From NCBI GenBank assembly GCA_020796225.1, contig CM036758.1, positions 31,961,647-32,025,646 of the forward strand: a stretch of DNA of 64,000 nt, written 5' to 3'. Made by a program: the position numbers and the translations under genes. Positions 1 to 9,469 of this stretch are shown one piece after another; the stretch's first letter is position 1, and each line of letters starts with the position of its first letter. The notes under the pieces are model-generated. The model made no database searches and was not told the origin of the DNA. It saw only the letters and a program-made list of their open reading frames with translations. This DNA comes from Arion vulgaris (Eukaryota; Mollusca; Gastropoda; Stylommatophora; Arionidae).

Positions 1-1105
1 AAACATTGTAATAGAGAGAAATTATAAACTAAAAAACAAAACATTGTAATAGAGAGAAATTATAAACTAAAAAAACAAAATATTGAAATATCAGAGAGAA
101 ATTATAAACTAAAAAACAAAATATTGAAATATCAGAGAGAAATTATAAACTAAAAAAACAAAATATTGAAATATCAGAGAGAAATTATAAACTAAAAAAA
201 CAAAATATTGAAATATCAGAGAGAAATTATAAACTAAAAAAACAAAATATTGAAATAATAAACTAAAAAACAAAATATTGAAATATCAAGAGAAAATATA
301 AACTAAAAAACAAAATATTGAAATACAGAAGAAATTATAAACTAAAAACAAAATATTGAAATAGAGAGAAATTATAAACTAAAAAACAAAAATTGAATAA
401 CAGAGAGAAATTATAAACTAAAAACAAAATATTGAAATAACAGAGAGAAATTATAAACTAAAAAACAAAATATTGAAATAGAGAGAAATTATAAACTAAA
501 AAACAAAATATTGAAATAGAGAGAAATTATAAACTAAAAAACAAAATATTGAAATATCAGAGAGAAATTATAAACTAAAAAAACAAAATATTGAAATAAC
601 AGAGAGAAATTATAAACTAAAAAAACAAAATATTGAAATATCAGAGAGAAATTATAAACTAAAAAAACAAAATATTGAAATATCAGAGAGAAATTATAAA
701 CTAAAAAAACAAAATATTGAAATAAAAGAGAAATTATAAACTAAAAACAAAATATTGAAATATCAGAGAGAAATTATAAACTAAAAAACAAAATATTGAA
801 ATATCAGAGAGAAATTATAAACTAAAAAAACAAAATATTGAAATAACAGAGAGAAATTATAAACTAAAAAAACAAAATATTGAAATAACAGAGAGAAATT
901 ATAAACTAAAAAAACAAAATATTGAAATATCAGAGAGAAATTATAAACTAAAAAACAAAATATTGAAATAGAGAGAAATTATAAACTAAAAAACAAAATA
1001 TTGAAACAGAGAGAAATTATAAACTAAAAAACAAAACATTGTAATATCAGAGAGAAATTATAAACTAAAAAACAAAACATTGTAATATCAGAGAGAAATA
1101 TTGAA
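1..1105. repeat. 41-bp AT-rich minisatellite
   Basis: Tandem copies of a roughly 41-bp unit containing agagagaaattataaac and caaaatattgaaat fill the first 1.1 kb. Units vary by short A-run indels and by loss of the 'atc' before 'agagag'. The last copies have 'cattgtaat' in place of 'tattgaaat', as do the first two. The array runs off the left edge and stops about 90 bp from the splice donor of the exon at 1199-1628, so it probably lies in an intron of that gene. Confidence 0.95.
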
Positions 1106-1192
1106 ATTCAAAAACAAACATTGAATATCACAGACAGATAAACATACATACATGTAATCACACATTAACAAATTAGTCACAAAATCCTGTTG

Positions 1193-1198
1193 ACTCAC
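1193..1198 (-). promoter_or_regulatory. 5' splice site (GTGAGT)
   Basis: On the minus strand the sequence reads GAAG then GTGAGT, a consensus metazoan donor. Reading through it gives only a short, compositionally different tail before a stop, which supports an exon end here. Confidence 0.6.
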
Positions 1199-1628
1199 CT
1201 TCACAATTTGAGGTTTATCCTCACTATCATCTGGACTGGAAGTCTCACTTCTATAGCTGTCTCCACCCCCAGACATTGGTCTACTTTTCTCATTGGGTAA
1301 CTTTGTTCTAAAAATCTTCATTTGAACATGGCCTATCTGTCAATTTGTTCACATTGTGAAGCATAGGCAAACCACTACTTTTTAACGGACTTTTATCAAA
1401 CGATTCTTGAACCGGATGTCTGTCACCCGGCCCATTTTCAGTATTATCATTGCAGTCTTTCAGAACTTGCTTCTCTGGCGGTCTGGGCGGAGACTTTGGC
1501 CACGCCTTCTCCATATCATCCAATACGGCTTCAGTGTCATTCGCATCTAGGTCATACTCCAAAAGACATTTCTTAATTGTTTTGTCAATAAACACCTCCA
1601 AGTCAGGAATGCAGTACATAAACTCCAT
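1199..1628 (-). CDS. Probable host-gene exon, product unknown, with one frameshift
   Basis: Read on the minus strand, the segment starts at an ATG at 1628, preceded by AAG that could also be an acceptor. It encodes about 105 residues of low-repeat, charged protein (MEFMYCIPDLEVFIDKTIKK at the start). The frame breaks near 1310 and resumes one base later with RTKLPNEKSRPMSGGGDSYR, then a Ser/Asp/Glu-rich tail ending KPQIVK. The exon ends in phase 0 at AAG followed by a perfect GTGAGT donor. The break falls in a T5 run; one T fewer would make the two frames continuous, so an assembly error or a young null allele are both possible. I do not recognise the family. The N-terminal part looks like a small helical domain and the C-terminal part like a disordered region. 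Minisatellites on both sides look intronic. Confidence 0.6.
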
Positions 1629-1639
1629 CTTAAGGGATT

Positions 1640-2200
1640 TTATTACCAACACCCGTGACCTAGTTGATTTTCATATCCAACGCCCTTGACCTAATTGACT
1701 TATTACCAACACCATTGATCTAGTTGATTTTTATTACCAACATCCTAGACCTAGTTTATTATATTACCAACACACTTGACCTAGTTTATTATATTACCAA
1801 CACACTTGACCTAGTTTATTATATTACCAACACACTTGACCTAGTTTATTCTTGACCTAGTTCATACTATTCTGAATACTGATGGCATAGTTTACCCTAA
1901 TCCCAACATCCTCAACTAGATACTATTATACTCAAACTAGTTTATTATATTCAATATATTCAGACTTTCTTGACCTAGTTTATTGCATTTCTAAACTTTC
2001 TTGACCTAGTTTATTTTATACTCAACACTCTTGACCTCGTTTACTTTATACACTACTCCCTTGATCTAGTTTATTTTACACTCAACAATCTTGACCTAGT
2101 TTATTTTGTACTCAACTATCTTGACCTACTTTATTTTATACTTAACACTCTTGACCTCGTTTATTTTATACTCAACACTATCTTCCCAGTTTGATTCCAA
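1640..2200. repeat. 30-bp minisatellite (cttgacctagtttatt)
   Basis: Tandem units of about 30 bp share cttgacctagtttatt, followed first by atattaccaacaca and later by ttatactcaacact. Homogeneous copies lie at 1740-1850 and degenerate ones continue to about 2200. The array directly abuts the exon ending at 1628. Confidence 0.9.
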
Positions 2201-2778
2201 ATAATCTCAATCTAAAAATTGTCATAAAACAGCAGACTCCTGTGTCACTCAATGCTATCGTCCTCTTTCAAAATAGAAGAGTATTGAAAGCTGAACTTCA
2301 CAAAGATTGAATGTATACAAACAAGCTTTCTAAGCAACGTTTCATGTTCATAAACACCTGCAAAGTCTGTTTCATAATGAACTAATTTTTCCTTCAATAA
2401 ACCTCATTTGAACGAGTGTACATTTTTTTTACATAAGTCAAATTTTGTACACAAGTCGCTGAGTATCAGAAAGTTGATTAAATTTATAAATGTCCGCAAC
2501 TGGGTACACTTTTTCATCCAAATTACGGCAGCGTTAAAAAAAATACTGTATTAAAGCCAGTAATGTACGGAGGTTCAAATCCTGTCATGGGTGACTCTCC
2601 CTCCCTGAGATAAAAAATTAGTACACGATAGTCGGATGAAGATTTTGAATTTTTGTCAGAACAAATGTTAGAATTTACAGCTAGTCCAGTGAGACTTGTG
2701 CGTCTATGGGGGTTTCTTAAGTGCCGTAAGCTTTGATTAACAAATTGTTCTGTTATATTAAGTCTCTGCAAAACTGAT
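2201..2778. other. No gene seen
   Basis: AT-rich sequence without convincing coding potential. Near 2572 a ggttcaaatcctgtc motif resembles a tRNA T-arm/B box, but no A box or body homologous to the SINEs of this window was found. Confidence 0.5.
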
Positions 2779-2861
2779 TATCCAACACACTTGACGTTAC
2801 TATCGAACACACTTGACTTTACTATCCGACACACTTGATGTTACTATGCGACACGCTTGAA
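2779..2861. repeat. Short 27-bp tandem repeat
   Basis: About three units of 'acacacttgacgttactatc' type, related in wording to the minisatellite at 1640-2200 through the shared 'cacttgac' core. Confidence 0.75.
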
Positions 2862-3027
2862 GCCACCACTGAAGTCTGTGTACACACGTGAAACTACCAT
2901 CTGTGTACACACTGAAACTTGCCCAATCAATGAAACCAGATCAGAACTTCTCTTCTGTTTACAATCTGCAATGAAGAACCAGTATAATCAATAAGAACAC
3001 TCTTCACAAACAGTGGGGAGAAAAAAG

Positions 3028-3060
3028 CACACACACACATTTATATATATATATAATATA
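3028..3060. repeat. (CA)n and (TA)n microsatellite
   Basis: A short CA run is followed by a TA run. The stretch from 2862 to about 3110 otherwise holds nothing recognisable. Confidence 0.85.
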
Positions 3061-3109
3061 GATAGAAGAATACATATATATTCCTCTTGCACCCCTATAA
3101 GTTACATAG

Positions 3110-3355
3110 GACCTGCAAGTAATTTCTCCATACCGTTATTCCTGGCACCTCGCTCAATCTCTTCCATGGAATAAGTACAATATTTTTGGCCTCTCTCAGC
3201 GCAAAGTTCGTTTCAGGGTTTCCCTAGGACATCCTCTCTTTCCTGAACCCTGTGCCTTCCACTTCAATGCCTGCATTAGTATTCTTTGATCATTTCTTCT
3301 CAAGGTATGCCCAACATTTCATATTTTCCTTCTTATAACAATTGTTACTAGCGGT
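3110..3355 (-). mobile_element. LINE 3' ORF fragment (GHTLRR type)
   Basis: The minus strand matches, with frame breaks, the LINE tail at 12830-13190. It carries the same 'GHTLRR', Arg-rich 'GRPR-like' patch and the 'DRAVWRN...' end near the terminal repeat. It is a 5'-truncated, decayed non-LTR retrotransposon tail. Confidence 0.75.
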
Positions 3356-3399
3356 TGACCAGGCATTTTTCTTCTTCTTCCTTCTGCGTTCTCACTAGA

Positions 3400-3715
3400 T
3401 TAGGATTTCAGATTCTCTAATAAAGGCAGCCGTCTGTCTCAGATTATCAGCCACGCCATACAGTTTGTCTTGGACACTAGTGTAAGTGGGCCACCTTTTT
3501 CTTCTCAAGTCTGCATACTGGGGGCAGTTCTGTAGGATATAATTCCTATGATTTCTGCTTTCCTGTTTGTGCCGACCTCTTCCCGCAGTAAGTTTTGGCC
3601 ACCTCGTGATGGTAGGTCTGACATTCTTACTGCGTGGCTAAATCTTAGAGGCAGATTGGCGACCGTAGAATCCGTTATCCCATTCCTCATTGTGAGGGTC
3701 GTTGCACCATGTTAT
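3400..3715 (-). mobile_element. LINE fragment downstream of RNase H
   Basis: The minus strand reads ILQNCPQYADLRRKRWP, then QDKLYGVADNLRQTAAFI. This is the Cys-rich tail that ends ORF2 in RNase-H-bearing LINEs ('HILQ-CP' motif). It is frameshifted and lacks RT. Confidence 0.7.
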
Positions 3716-3759
3716 GCGTCTTACGGCCTGGTGCATCCGTTTTCTGCAAGCATTTGTTT

Positions 3760-3897
3760 CGGTCAGCATTCCCGACGGACACATGCATCCGATTTAAGCC
3801 AAATCTCCTTAGTCGCCTCTTACGACATGCGTGGCGGGTAACAGTGGTTCTATTCTTTACACCCCAAATTTGGGCCCGGTAACCACCCTGGCAGGCA
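3760..3897 (-). mobile_element. SINE-A partial copy
   Basis: Reverse-complement match to the first 130 bp of SINE-A (compare 9054-9306). Shared landmarks are ggtaaccac, ccccaaatttgggcc, gaaccactgttacc and tcgtaagaggcgacta. The 3' half diverges. Confidence 0.8.
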
Positions 3898-4099
3898 TTT
3901 TTCTAATTTCATCACTTCTGAATTCGTCTCATTTTATGTTCATTATTTTTCGCAGACATCTATTTTCAAATTCCTTCAACTAACCCTTCTATACTTTTAG
4001 TAATTTTCCAACTCTCGCTGGCATGTTAGGATTGATACAACATTGGAATTGAAAATTCTTAATGAATTTTTTTAAATATATAAATTGTAGTTCCGTATT

Positions 4100-4330
4100 T
4101 TATTTAGACGTTAAAAAGATTATGATGCTTTTGACAAATCGTAGCATAATTTCTTTTTTAACATTTCTAGTGCAATCAAAATTATTGCCCAAATAGGTGA
4201 ACTGCTCTGTTGTTTTTATCATTTTGGATTCCAGGGTGATATCTGCATTACTTGTAATATGTGTCTTCATTATATACACCCACATAGAGCAAATAAAATT
4301 GTCTAAAAACAGCATCTTAATCTGGTTTAC
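4100..4330 (-). mobile_element. LINE reverse-transcriptase remnant
   Basis: The minus strand encodes FTYLGNNFDCTRNVKKEI, the conserved 'YLG' segment downstream of the RT catalytic loop. The same peptide in altered form (LTYLDSNFDCTGNVKKFI) occurs at 12225-12290, so the two are copies of one family. Confidence 0.7.
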
Positions 4331-4349
4331 AAATATAAAGGAAGAAAAT

Positions 4350-4579
4350 GTCAACCCTTTTTCATACCTTGAGGCATATTAGGAAATAAGGTATTTCTTT
4401 TACCGTTTGCACATGATGGGTGATGGTGGTCAACATCACGCCTGCCACCTTTACTTCCCAGTGCTTTTCTCTCTCTAACCCTTTTTCATACCCTAAGGCA
4501 TATTGGGGAATAAGGTGTTACGTTTGTATTTCTTTTACCGTTTGCACAAGATGGGTGATGGATGCTGCCTTTACTTGAA
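4350..4579 (-). mobile_element. SINE-B tail fragments, duplicated
   Basis: Two successive copies of the SINE-B 3' region (ccctttttcatacc, gcatatt, gatgggtgatg) lie head to tail. They sit directly beside the SINE-C copy at 4580-4830. Confidence 0.65.
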
Positions 4580-4830
4580 AAATGAAAGCGTGGCATATCC
4601 TAAAGGACATAGCCATCAACCACTGTAAACGAGTCGTTGATTTTCTAGGCACCACTTATACGTTCAGTAGTTTGCCATTGCTTTCTGAACGGTGAGGTCT
4701 ATTTTTACTTTTGTAAAAAGCCCACGGGAAAATTATTTGCTTCAAACTTGCTCACCATGGGGTTTGAACCAGGTACGCTTGAGTTCGTGATCGAGCTCAC
4801 TACCACTTGAGCTACAGGCGCTCACGGCCT
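4580..4830 (-). mobile_element. SINE-C, tRNA-headed
   Basis: On the minus strand the head reads gcctgtagctcaagtggtag (A-box-like) and about 50 bp later tggttcaaaccccatgg (B-box-like). The body continues with gtgggctttttacaaaagt, tgaacgtataagtggtgcct and gtggttgatggct. It is homologous throughout to 27375-27622. Confidence 0.85.
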
Positions 4831-4839
4831 TTAATTCCC

Positions 4840-5085
4840 AGTGTTTTTCTCTCTCTAACCCTTTTTCCTACCTCGAGGTATATTGGGTAATACGATGTTA
4901 GGCCTGTTTTATTCACTGATCGTCGGCAGACAATGGGTGATACGGTCAACATAATGATGGCCTCCATTACTTCCAGGTGCTTTTACTGGTACCCAATTGA
5001 GGGCGGGTTGACCTGAGAGCTGTTACAGTGTGAAAAATATCCCATGCAAACTGTGGAATTGAATCTGGACCATGCGCTCAGAAGC
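4840..5085 (-). mobile_element. SINE-B, tRNA-headed
   Basis: The minus strand matches 27093-27357: the 'cagatt-caattcc' B box region, gctctcaggtcaacccgcc, tacc, the tgatgttgacc-type block and the terminal cctcgaggta hairpin. On the minus strand SINE-B precedes SINE-C, the same order as at 27.1-27.6 kb. Confidence 0.8.
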
Positions 5086-5089
5086 GAAT

Positions 5090-5620
5090 TCAATAATAAC
5101 TACGATACTGCAGCTCTAAAACAATCCTAGGGATATCATAAAAAAATTGCTTGTGTAACTGTCTGGATTCAAACCTTCAGAACGACAAGCAAATGTCGTA
5201 AAGTGTCCCCACAGGGTCATCTATAATGCACAACAACAAACAAACTCAGTGATTAGATCACAAGGCTGTTATCATACAATGAATGTTACCTTTTCAAACC
5301 TAAAAACAGCTACAGATTCCGAGATAAGGAACCTACTTTATAGGTACATCTGCCCTGATGAATTTGTCATCTAAAGGTATGGCGAAACACACAGTACTGT
5401 TCATTGTTCATTTGATTTTAATTTTCATTGCACTTGTCCAATCTCCTATATTTCAGTGTGTTTAGACTAACAAACTCCCGCTTTGTGTTGGTCGATATAT
5501 TTACTGGGGTTTCTCTTGTGGTTTTTGCATCTTGCTGCACCTATCGGTATGCATAACTTCTCTTTTCCATCCATTCTTCTCTTTTCTTTTTAGCTTATTG
5601 TTGTATTATGTCTAAAGGGT
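5090..5620. other. No gene seen
   Basis: Moderately AT-rich sequence. No ORF with family features, no SINE head and no tandem repeat were found. Confidence 0.5.
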
Positions 5621-5621
5621 C

Positions 5622-5955
5622 TAAAAAAGGGGTCACTGTGGCGAAGAGGTTAGGTGCTCGTGTATGGAAATTTTTCCAGAGATCCCTAATCTCATTGCAG
5701 GTGAGATCGAGGTCCGAGTCCTATCGGAGACAGACGACAAAATATAGATCCCTTGTTCAATAATCCTCAACAGTTTAAAATTTAAAAAACCGCTGCTCAG
5801 GCAAAATTCACAAGAACAGATTAAAATTTCTACAAAAATATCTACATCACCTTCAAAATTACATTGGAACTCTCGTAGACGCTATGAAGAAAGAGATTGG
5901 AGCAGACATGGTTACTCACCGAAGTGTAATGATCGTGATCCTATCAAATCAATTA
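5622..5955 (+). mobile_element. SINE-D copy
   Basis: Begins ggtcactgtggcgaagaggt (tRNA-like A box), then atttttccagagatccctaa, aggtgagatcgaggtccgag, cctatcggagacagacga, and ends with attacaccgg-like and 'ttactcaccgaagtgtaatgat' blocks. Same order as 13536-13975, with internal deletions. Confidence 0.85.
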
Positions 5956-5956
5956 A

Positions 5957-6195
5957 AGGGTCTAAAGTTGAAGAATTGACTTCATTGAACCGGGATTTTC
6001 CCCATATGGGTGGTTTGGTACCTCCCCAAATAAATGGCATGCCAACTGTAGAGAATATTGCACAAAGTACTAATTCCAAAACAAGGCAACAATCTAGGTG
6101 TCTCTGGAAAAAATGCACCCGAGAATAGAACAGTGTGGTCTGGATTCAAACCCACAACCTTTGAAATGCAAGGGCTTAACCATAGAAACTCCCTC
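5957..6195 (-). mobile_element. SINE-E copy
   Basis: The minus strand has a tRNA-like head (gtttctatggttaagccc, then tgtgggtttgaatccagacc), followed by the family blocks gtactttgtgcaatattc and atgggga...tcccggttcaatgaagtcaa. It lies back to back with SINE-D. Confidence 0.8.
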
Positions 6196-6219
6196 TAGTT
6201 GTACTTTGTAAGACTACCT

Positions 6220-6690
6220 TATTTTGTGTTGTGGTATTTCATCATTTGCCCAAGATCTGGTCTCCAGGCCATCTCATGTCCCAGATAAGACAAGCTCATC
6301 ATAAAGAAAAAAATCAGCTTGCTGTCAAAGAAATCAGAACTAGCTTACAGTGGATACCAGCACACTGTTGTATCCCAAGAAATGAAAAGGCTGTCAAACT
6401 TGAAATGCTGGAGGAAGCCTAACACAACCCTTCCCAACAAAAAGCTTTACAGAGCAAAGATTCATAAAATAGTCCAGAAAAATGATGTGCAGAAAACAAA
6501 TAGGGGGATACAATCCAGTGCACAGACAACAAATAGATTAAACATTAAAGCGTAGACCACAGTCTTCAGACTTAGAATGAGAAACTGCAGTCTCAAAACA
6601 CACCTCCATAGAATGGGTCTCAGGGACTTGGCTGTCTTCACCTGTGGAGCACCAAAGCAGCCCTCAAAGCACATTTTGTCCCAGCCTTAG
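6220..6690 (+). mobile_element. LINE RNase H to C-terminal fragment
   Basis: The plus strand encodes LQWIPAHCCIPRNEKAVKL, the C-terminal RNase H motif (family H-x-GIxGNExAD; here the Gly after His is Cys and Asp is Val). After frame changes come a region equivalent to 'IFRLRTGNCSLKTHLHRMGL' and 'HILSQP'. A degraded ORF2 end without RT. Confidence 0.75.
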
Positions 6691-6874
6691 TAGCGTGAGA
6701 ATGGGAATCTGGCTAACAGGAACAACCCTTCAGAACAAACTATAGGGGTGACACACCACCCGTTTATGACACATACCGGAGTAGTCGTATGGCAGAAGTT
6801 GATCGCAGATGCACAAATGTTCTGTTTATTTGCAAACTAATATTGCAATAACTTCTTTGCGATCTGTTTCATAT

Positions 6875-7190
6875 GATCAGTCTAAACTATGAGATGGGTT
6901 GCTTCTATGATACTGCATGCCAGTTGGAGTTCCTTGAGGATTTCACATAGCTTGCTCTGTAAGCTTTATTCATGAGGCCATGTTTTGTTTCGCTGTTGTA
7001 GGTATGATGGACAGGACTACAGGATGTGCTCTGGAGTCTGTGTTTCAGTCTGAATTAGCACAATGTGCAGTATGAGCAGGTTTCAAACTGTGCATGTGGT
7101 GATTGAGCCAGAAATGTCCTGTTCTGAGTTGGAAGAATGTGAATGTTGTGTGGTTTTTTGTTGATTCTGCTGATGGGGGTCTTGTATATA
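6875..7190 (-). mobile_element. LINE C-terminal/3' end fragment
   Basis: The minus strand reads FQLRTGHFWLNHHMHSLKPA, homologous to the fragment at 6220-6690 and to 44325-44610, and then continues into a shared 3' UTR. Confidence 0.7.
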
Positions 7191-7199
7191 TATATTTAT

Positions 7200-7350
7200 A
7201 TTCCCAATCCAGAAGCACTTGAGCTTTCAGCTCTTCGGCTCGATGCCATGGACATAGTAACCCTTCGGTTCAGTGCCACGAACACCGTAAATCTGGGGAA
7301 TCTGTGGAACGCATTATGAACAGCTGGGCAGGCGGCGCCACATAACCTTT
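7200..7350 (-). mobile_element. SINE-F copy, internally deleted
   Basis: Minus-strand match to 49839-50040: ctggatt, gcacttgagctttcagctc, the duplicated 'cggttcggtgcca' type blocks and a remnant of the gcccagc tRNA head at 7333-7345. Most of the tRNA-like head is missing. It separates a LINE 3' end on its right. Confidence 0.75.
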
Positions 7351-7351
7351 T

Positions 7352-7570
7352 ACCAACAGACAGACGATCAAGAGCAATGCTGCTCGAAACAGTGGATACA
7401 AAGCAAATGGTTGTCCGCCTCAAAGTTGGACCATACTCACAGGGATAGGAGGGGCAGGAAAGGACACTATGAAGCGCACACAAATGCCCTTTCTATAAAA
7501 TTAAATCTATTCTTGTCCTGATGCTGTGAGGCAAAACATGATTAGAGAAAAGAAGAAAGAAAGAAGATAT
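7352..7570 (+). mobile_element. LINE 3' end (KWFGHIS family)
   Basis: Contains 'ttaccaacagacag', 'agcaatgctgctcgaaacag', 'gaagcgcacacaaatgccc' and 'ctgtgaggcaaaacatgatt', matching the 3' ends at 14840-15035, 25425-25565 and 44130-44325. It ends in an A/G-rich tail. Confidence 0.75.
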
Positions 7571-8965
7571 ATATAATATATATATACATACTGGCATAAA
7601 AAAAGTAGTGGCCTGCTGTACAGTCTGTATTCAATTGTAGTTATTTACTTATTATACCAAGTCACTACAAAACTAACCAACTATGCACATATAATAAATT
7701 TAATATAATTACTGTTACAATGAAAATATAAAACTATATTAGTCCATTACTATACAATTATTTTACTTACTATATATATTAGTATACTATATGCACATTA
7801 ACTAATCATCTTAATACTAATTAATTAGTGCTATACAACAATCTGGTTAAAAAGTTGCAAACAATGTGAAACCGCATTCAACTAACATATAACAAGTTTT
7901 TTAAATAATTATAACGACTCCGTAACTTATATTAACAAACCACCATCCTAATCCTACTATTCAAAGACAAAAAGTCAAATGACAGAAAATGTAACTAACT
8001 TTACACAGCAGAACACAATATTAATAACAGCCAAACAAGCTGATGATGTTGAAAAACGCGACATAACAGATTCGCTAATACTAGTAATACAGATAAATAA
8101 TTATAAAAATAATATGCTACCGTACCATGATTCTTAGTCCGCCAAGCCTGATGAACTTATCAGACCGGAGCCACGAGCACGGTACGTAAGAACTTTCTAA
8201 TCTGAGGCACTACCGACTACGAAACACTACTTTTCACTTTATGGAAAAATGTATCTACAATCTTATCTTGACACGAAGTTCTCATTATATGAATGGCAAT
8301 TCCATCTACAACGAACGCTGATTTCAGTGTTTGTTGCGATAAACTAGGCCTAGGTTTAACAACACTCAAAACACACACGGCTACATCGACGCCATTATTA
8401 TAGTTGGGCCTGTACTCTGTACTGTACTGTACTGCTGTCGACCGCTAATGTTTTCACACAAACATCAAGGATGTGAATGTGAACACCCAGGCGTTGCAGT
8501 AACATGTTCTCTTTACGAAATGTATAAAATAGGCCATAGTTTAACACCTAACGGATTGGTTCAAGCCGGGTTCAACCTTGTACAGAAGAAAACTGTGGCT
8601 AGGTTCAGAATAGTCAACCAGCGGGCATTGAACTAGCGTTGACCCACTTTTGAAATAAATCGTGCGTTCTTTGCAATGAATAGTTTTGTTTTGTTTTGGT
8701 ATTAAACGTTACCTGTGATTTCTAATTTACGAAAGTAGACATGATAGAGATTGAAAACTAGGGAAAATGAAAACTGATTCTCTCTCTTATCCTGTTTTGC
8801 CTCGCAGCATCAGATTAATAAGAGATTTCTAATGTGCTTCGTACATGGTGTCTTTCATAGCCTCTGTTATTTATGTACTTTACCTTTACAAAACGCTTTT
8901 GCTTGGTCGACATTTTGTTTTGATCCACTGTATCTTTGAAGACAGACATTAAATGTAAGTAAGAA
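7571..8965. other. 1.4 kb without recognised genes or repeats
   Basis: AT-rich at 7571-8110, then more balanced. No ORF above noise. A ctgtactctgtactgtactg micro-repeat lies near 8410. This is the longest apparently single-copy stretch in the first 20 kb and could hold intron, UTR or promoter sequence of an unseen gene. Confidence 0.45.
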
Positions 8966-9469
8966 AGAGATGAGAGATAGAAGGTGAGATAGAGAACACA
9001 AGCAGAAACTATACAGAAAGAATACATTTTTTAACGAAGATAATAAGACATGACGCCCGAGTGGTTACCGGGGCCCAAATTTGGGGTGTACAGAATAGAA
9101 CCACTGTTACCTGCCACGTATGTCGTAAGAGGCGACTAAGGATGTTTGGCTGAAATCGGATGCACATGTCCTAAACGTGTAGAATATATGCGTTTAGGGG
9201 CCTACCAAACCAATGTGCAACGTATACACGTTCTTGGCAAAGATCAAACTTATCACAAAGAGCGATTAAAATTGGTCGTAAAAAACGAACGCGAAGAAGA
9301 AGAAAGATAAGACATGAGAGTTAATGAAGAAACACAAAATATGAGCTCAACAAGCGATATACTGAAAATAAATGGACTCGACTGTAGGGTAAGAATATAA
9401 TAAGAGCAACAGAGAACAATTGCAGTAACAGGGCAGTTGACCTATTTGGGTAGCAATTTTGATTGCACT
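8966..9469. repeat. 504-bp direct repeat, copy 1
   Basis: From agagatgagagatag to gattgcact this is almost base-for-base the same as 11750-12253, SINE-A included. I counted about five differences by eye. It borders the 3' end of the LINE at 9470-11749. Confidence 0.9.
9054..9306 (+). mobile_element. SINE-A with 11-bp TSD
   Basis: Starts cgcccgagtggttaccgg, which resembles a tRNA-Leu/Ser A-box region, and ends in a gaagaagaag tail. It is flanked by ataagacatga on both sides (9043-9053 and 9307-9317). No clear B box is visible. The body includes tcgtaagaggcgactaagg and cctaaacgtgtagaa. Confidence 0.9.

Noticed and set aside
8448..8636. 62-codon ORF in the unassigned AT-rich region
   Set aside because: No family resemblance, no splice signals and a length expected by chance.
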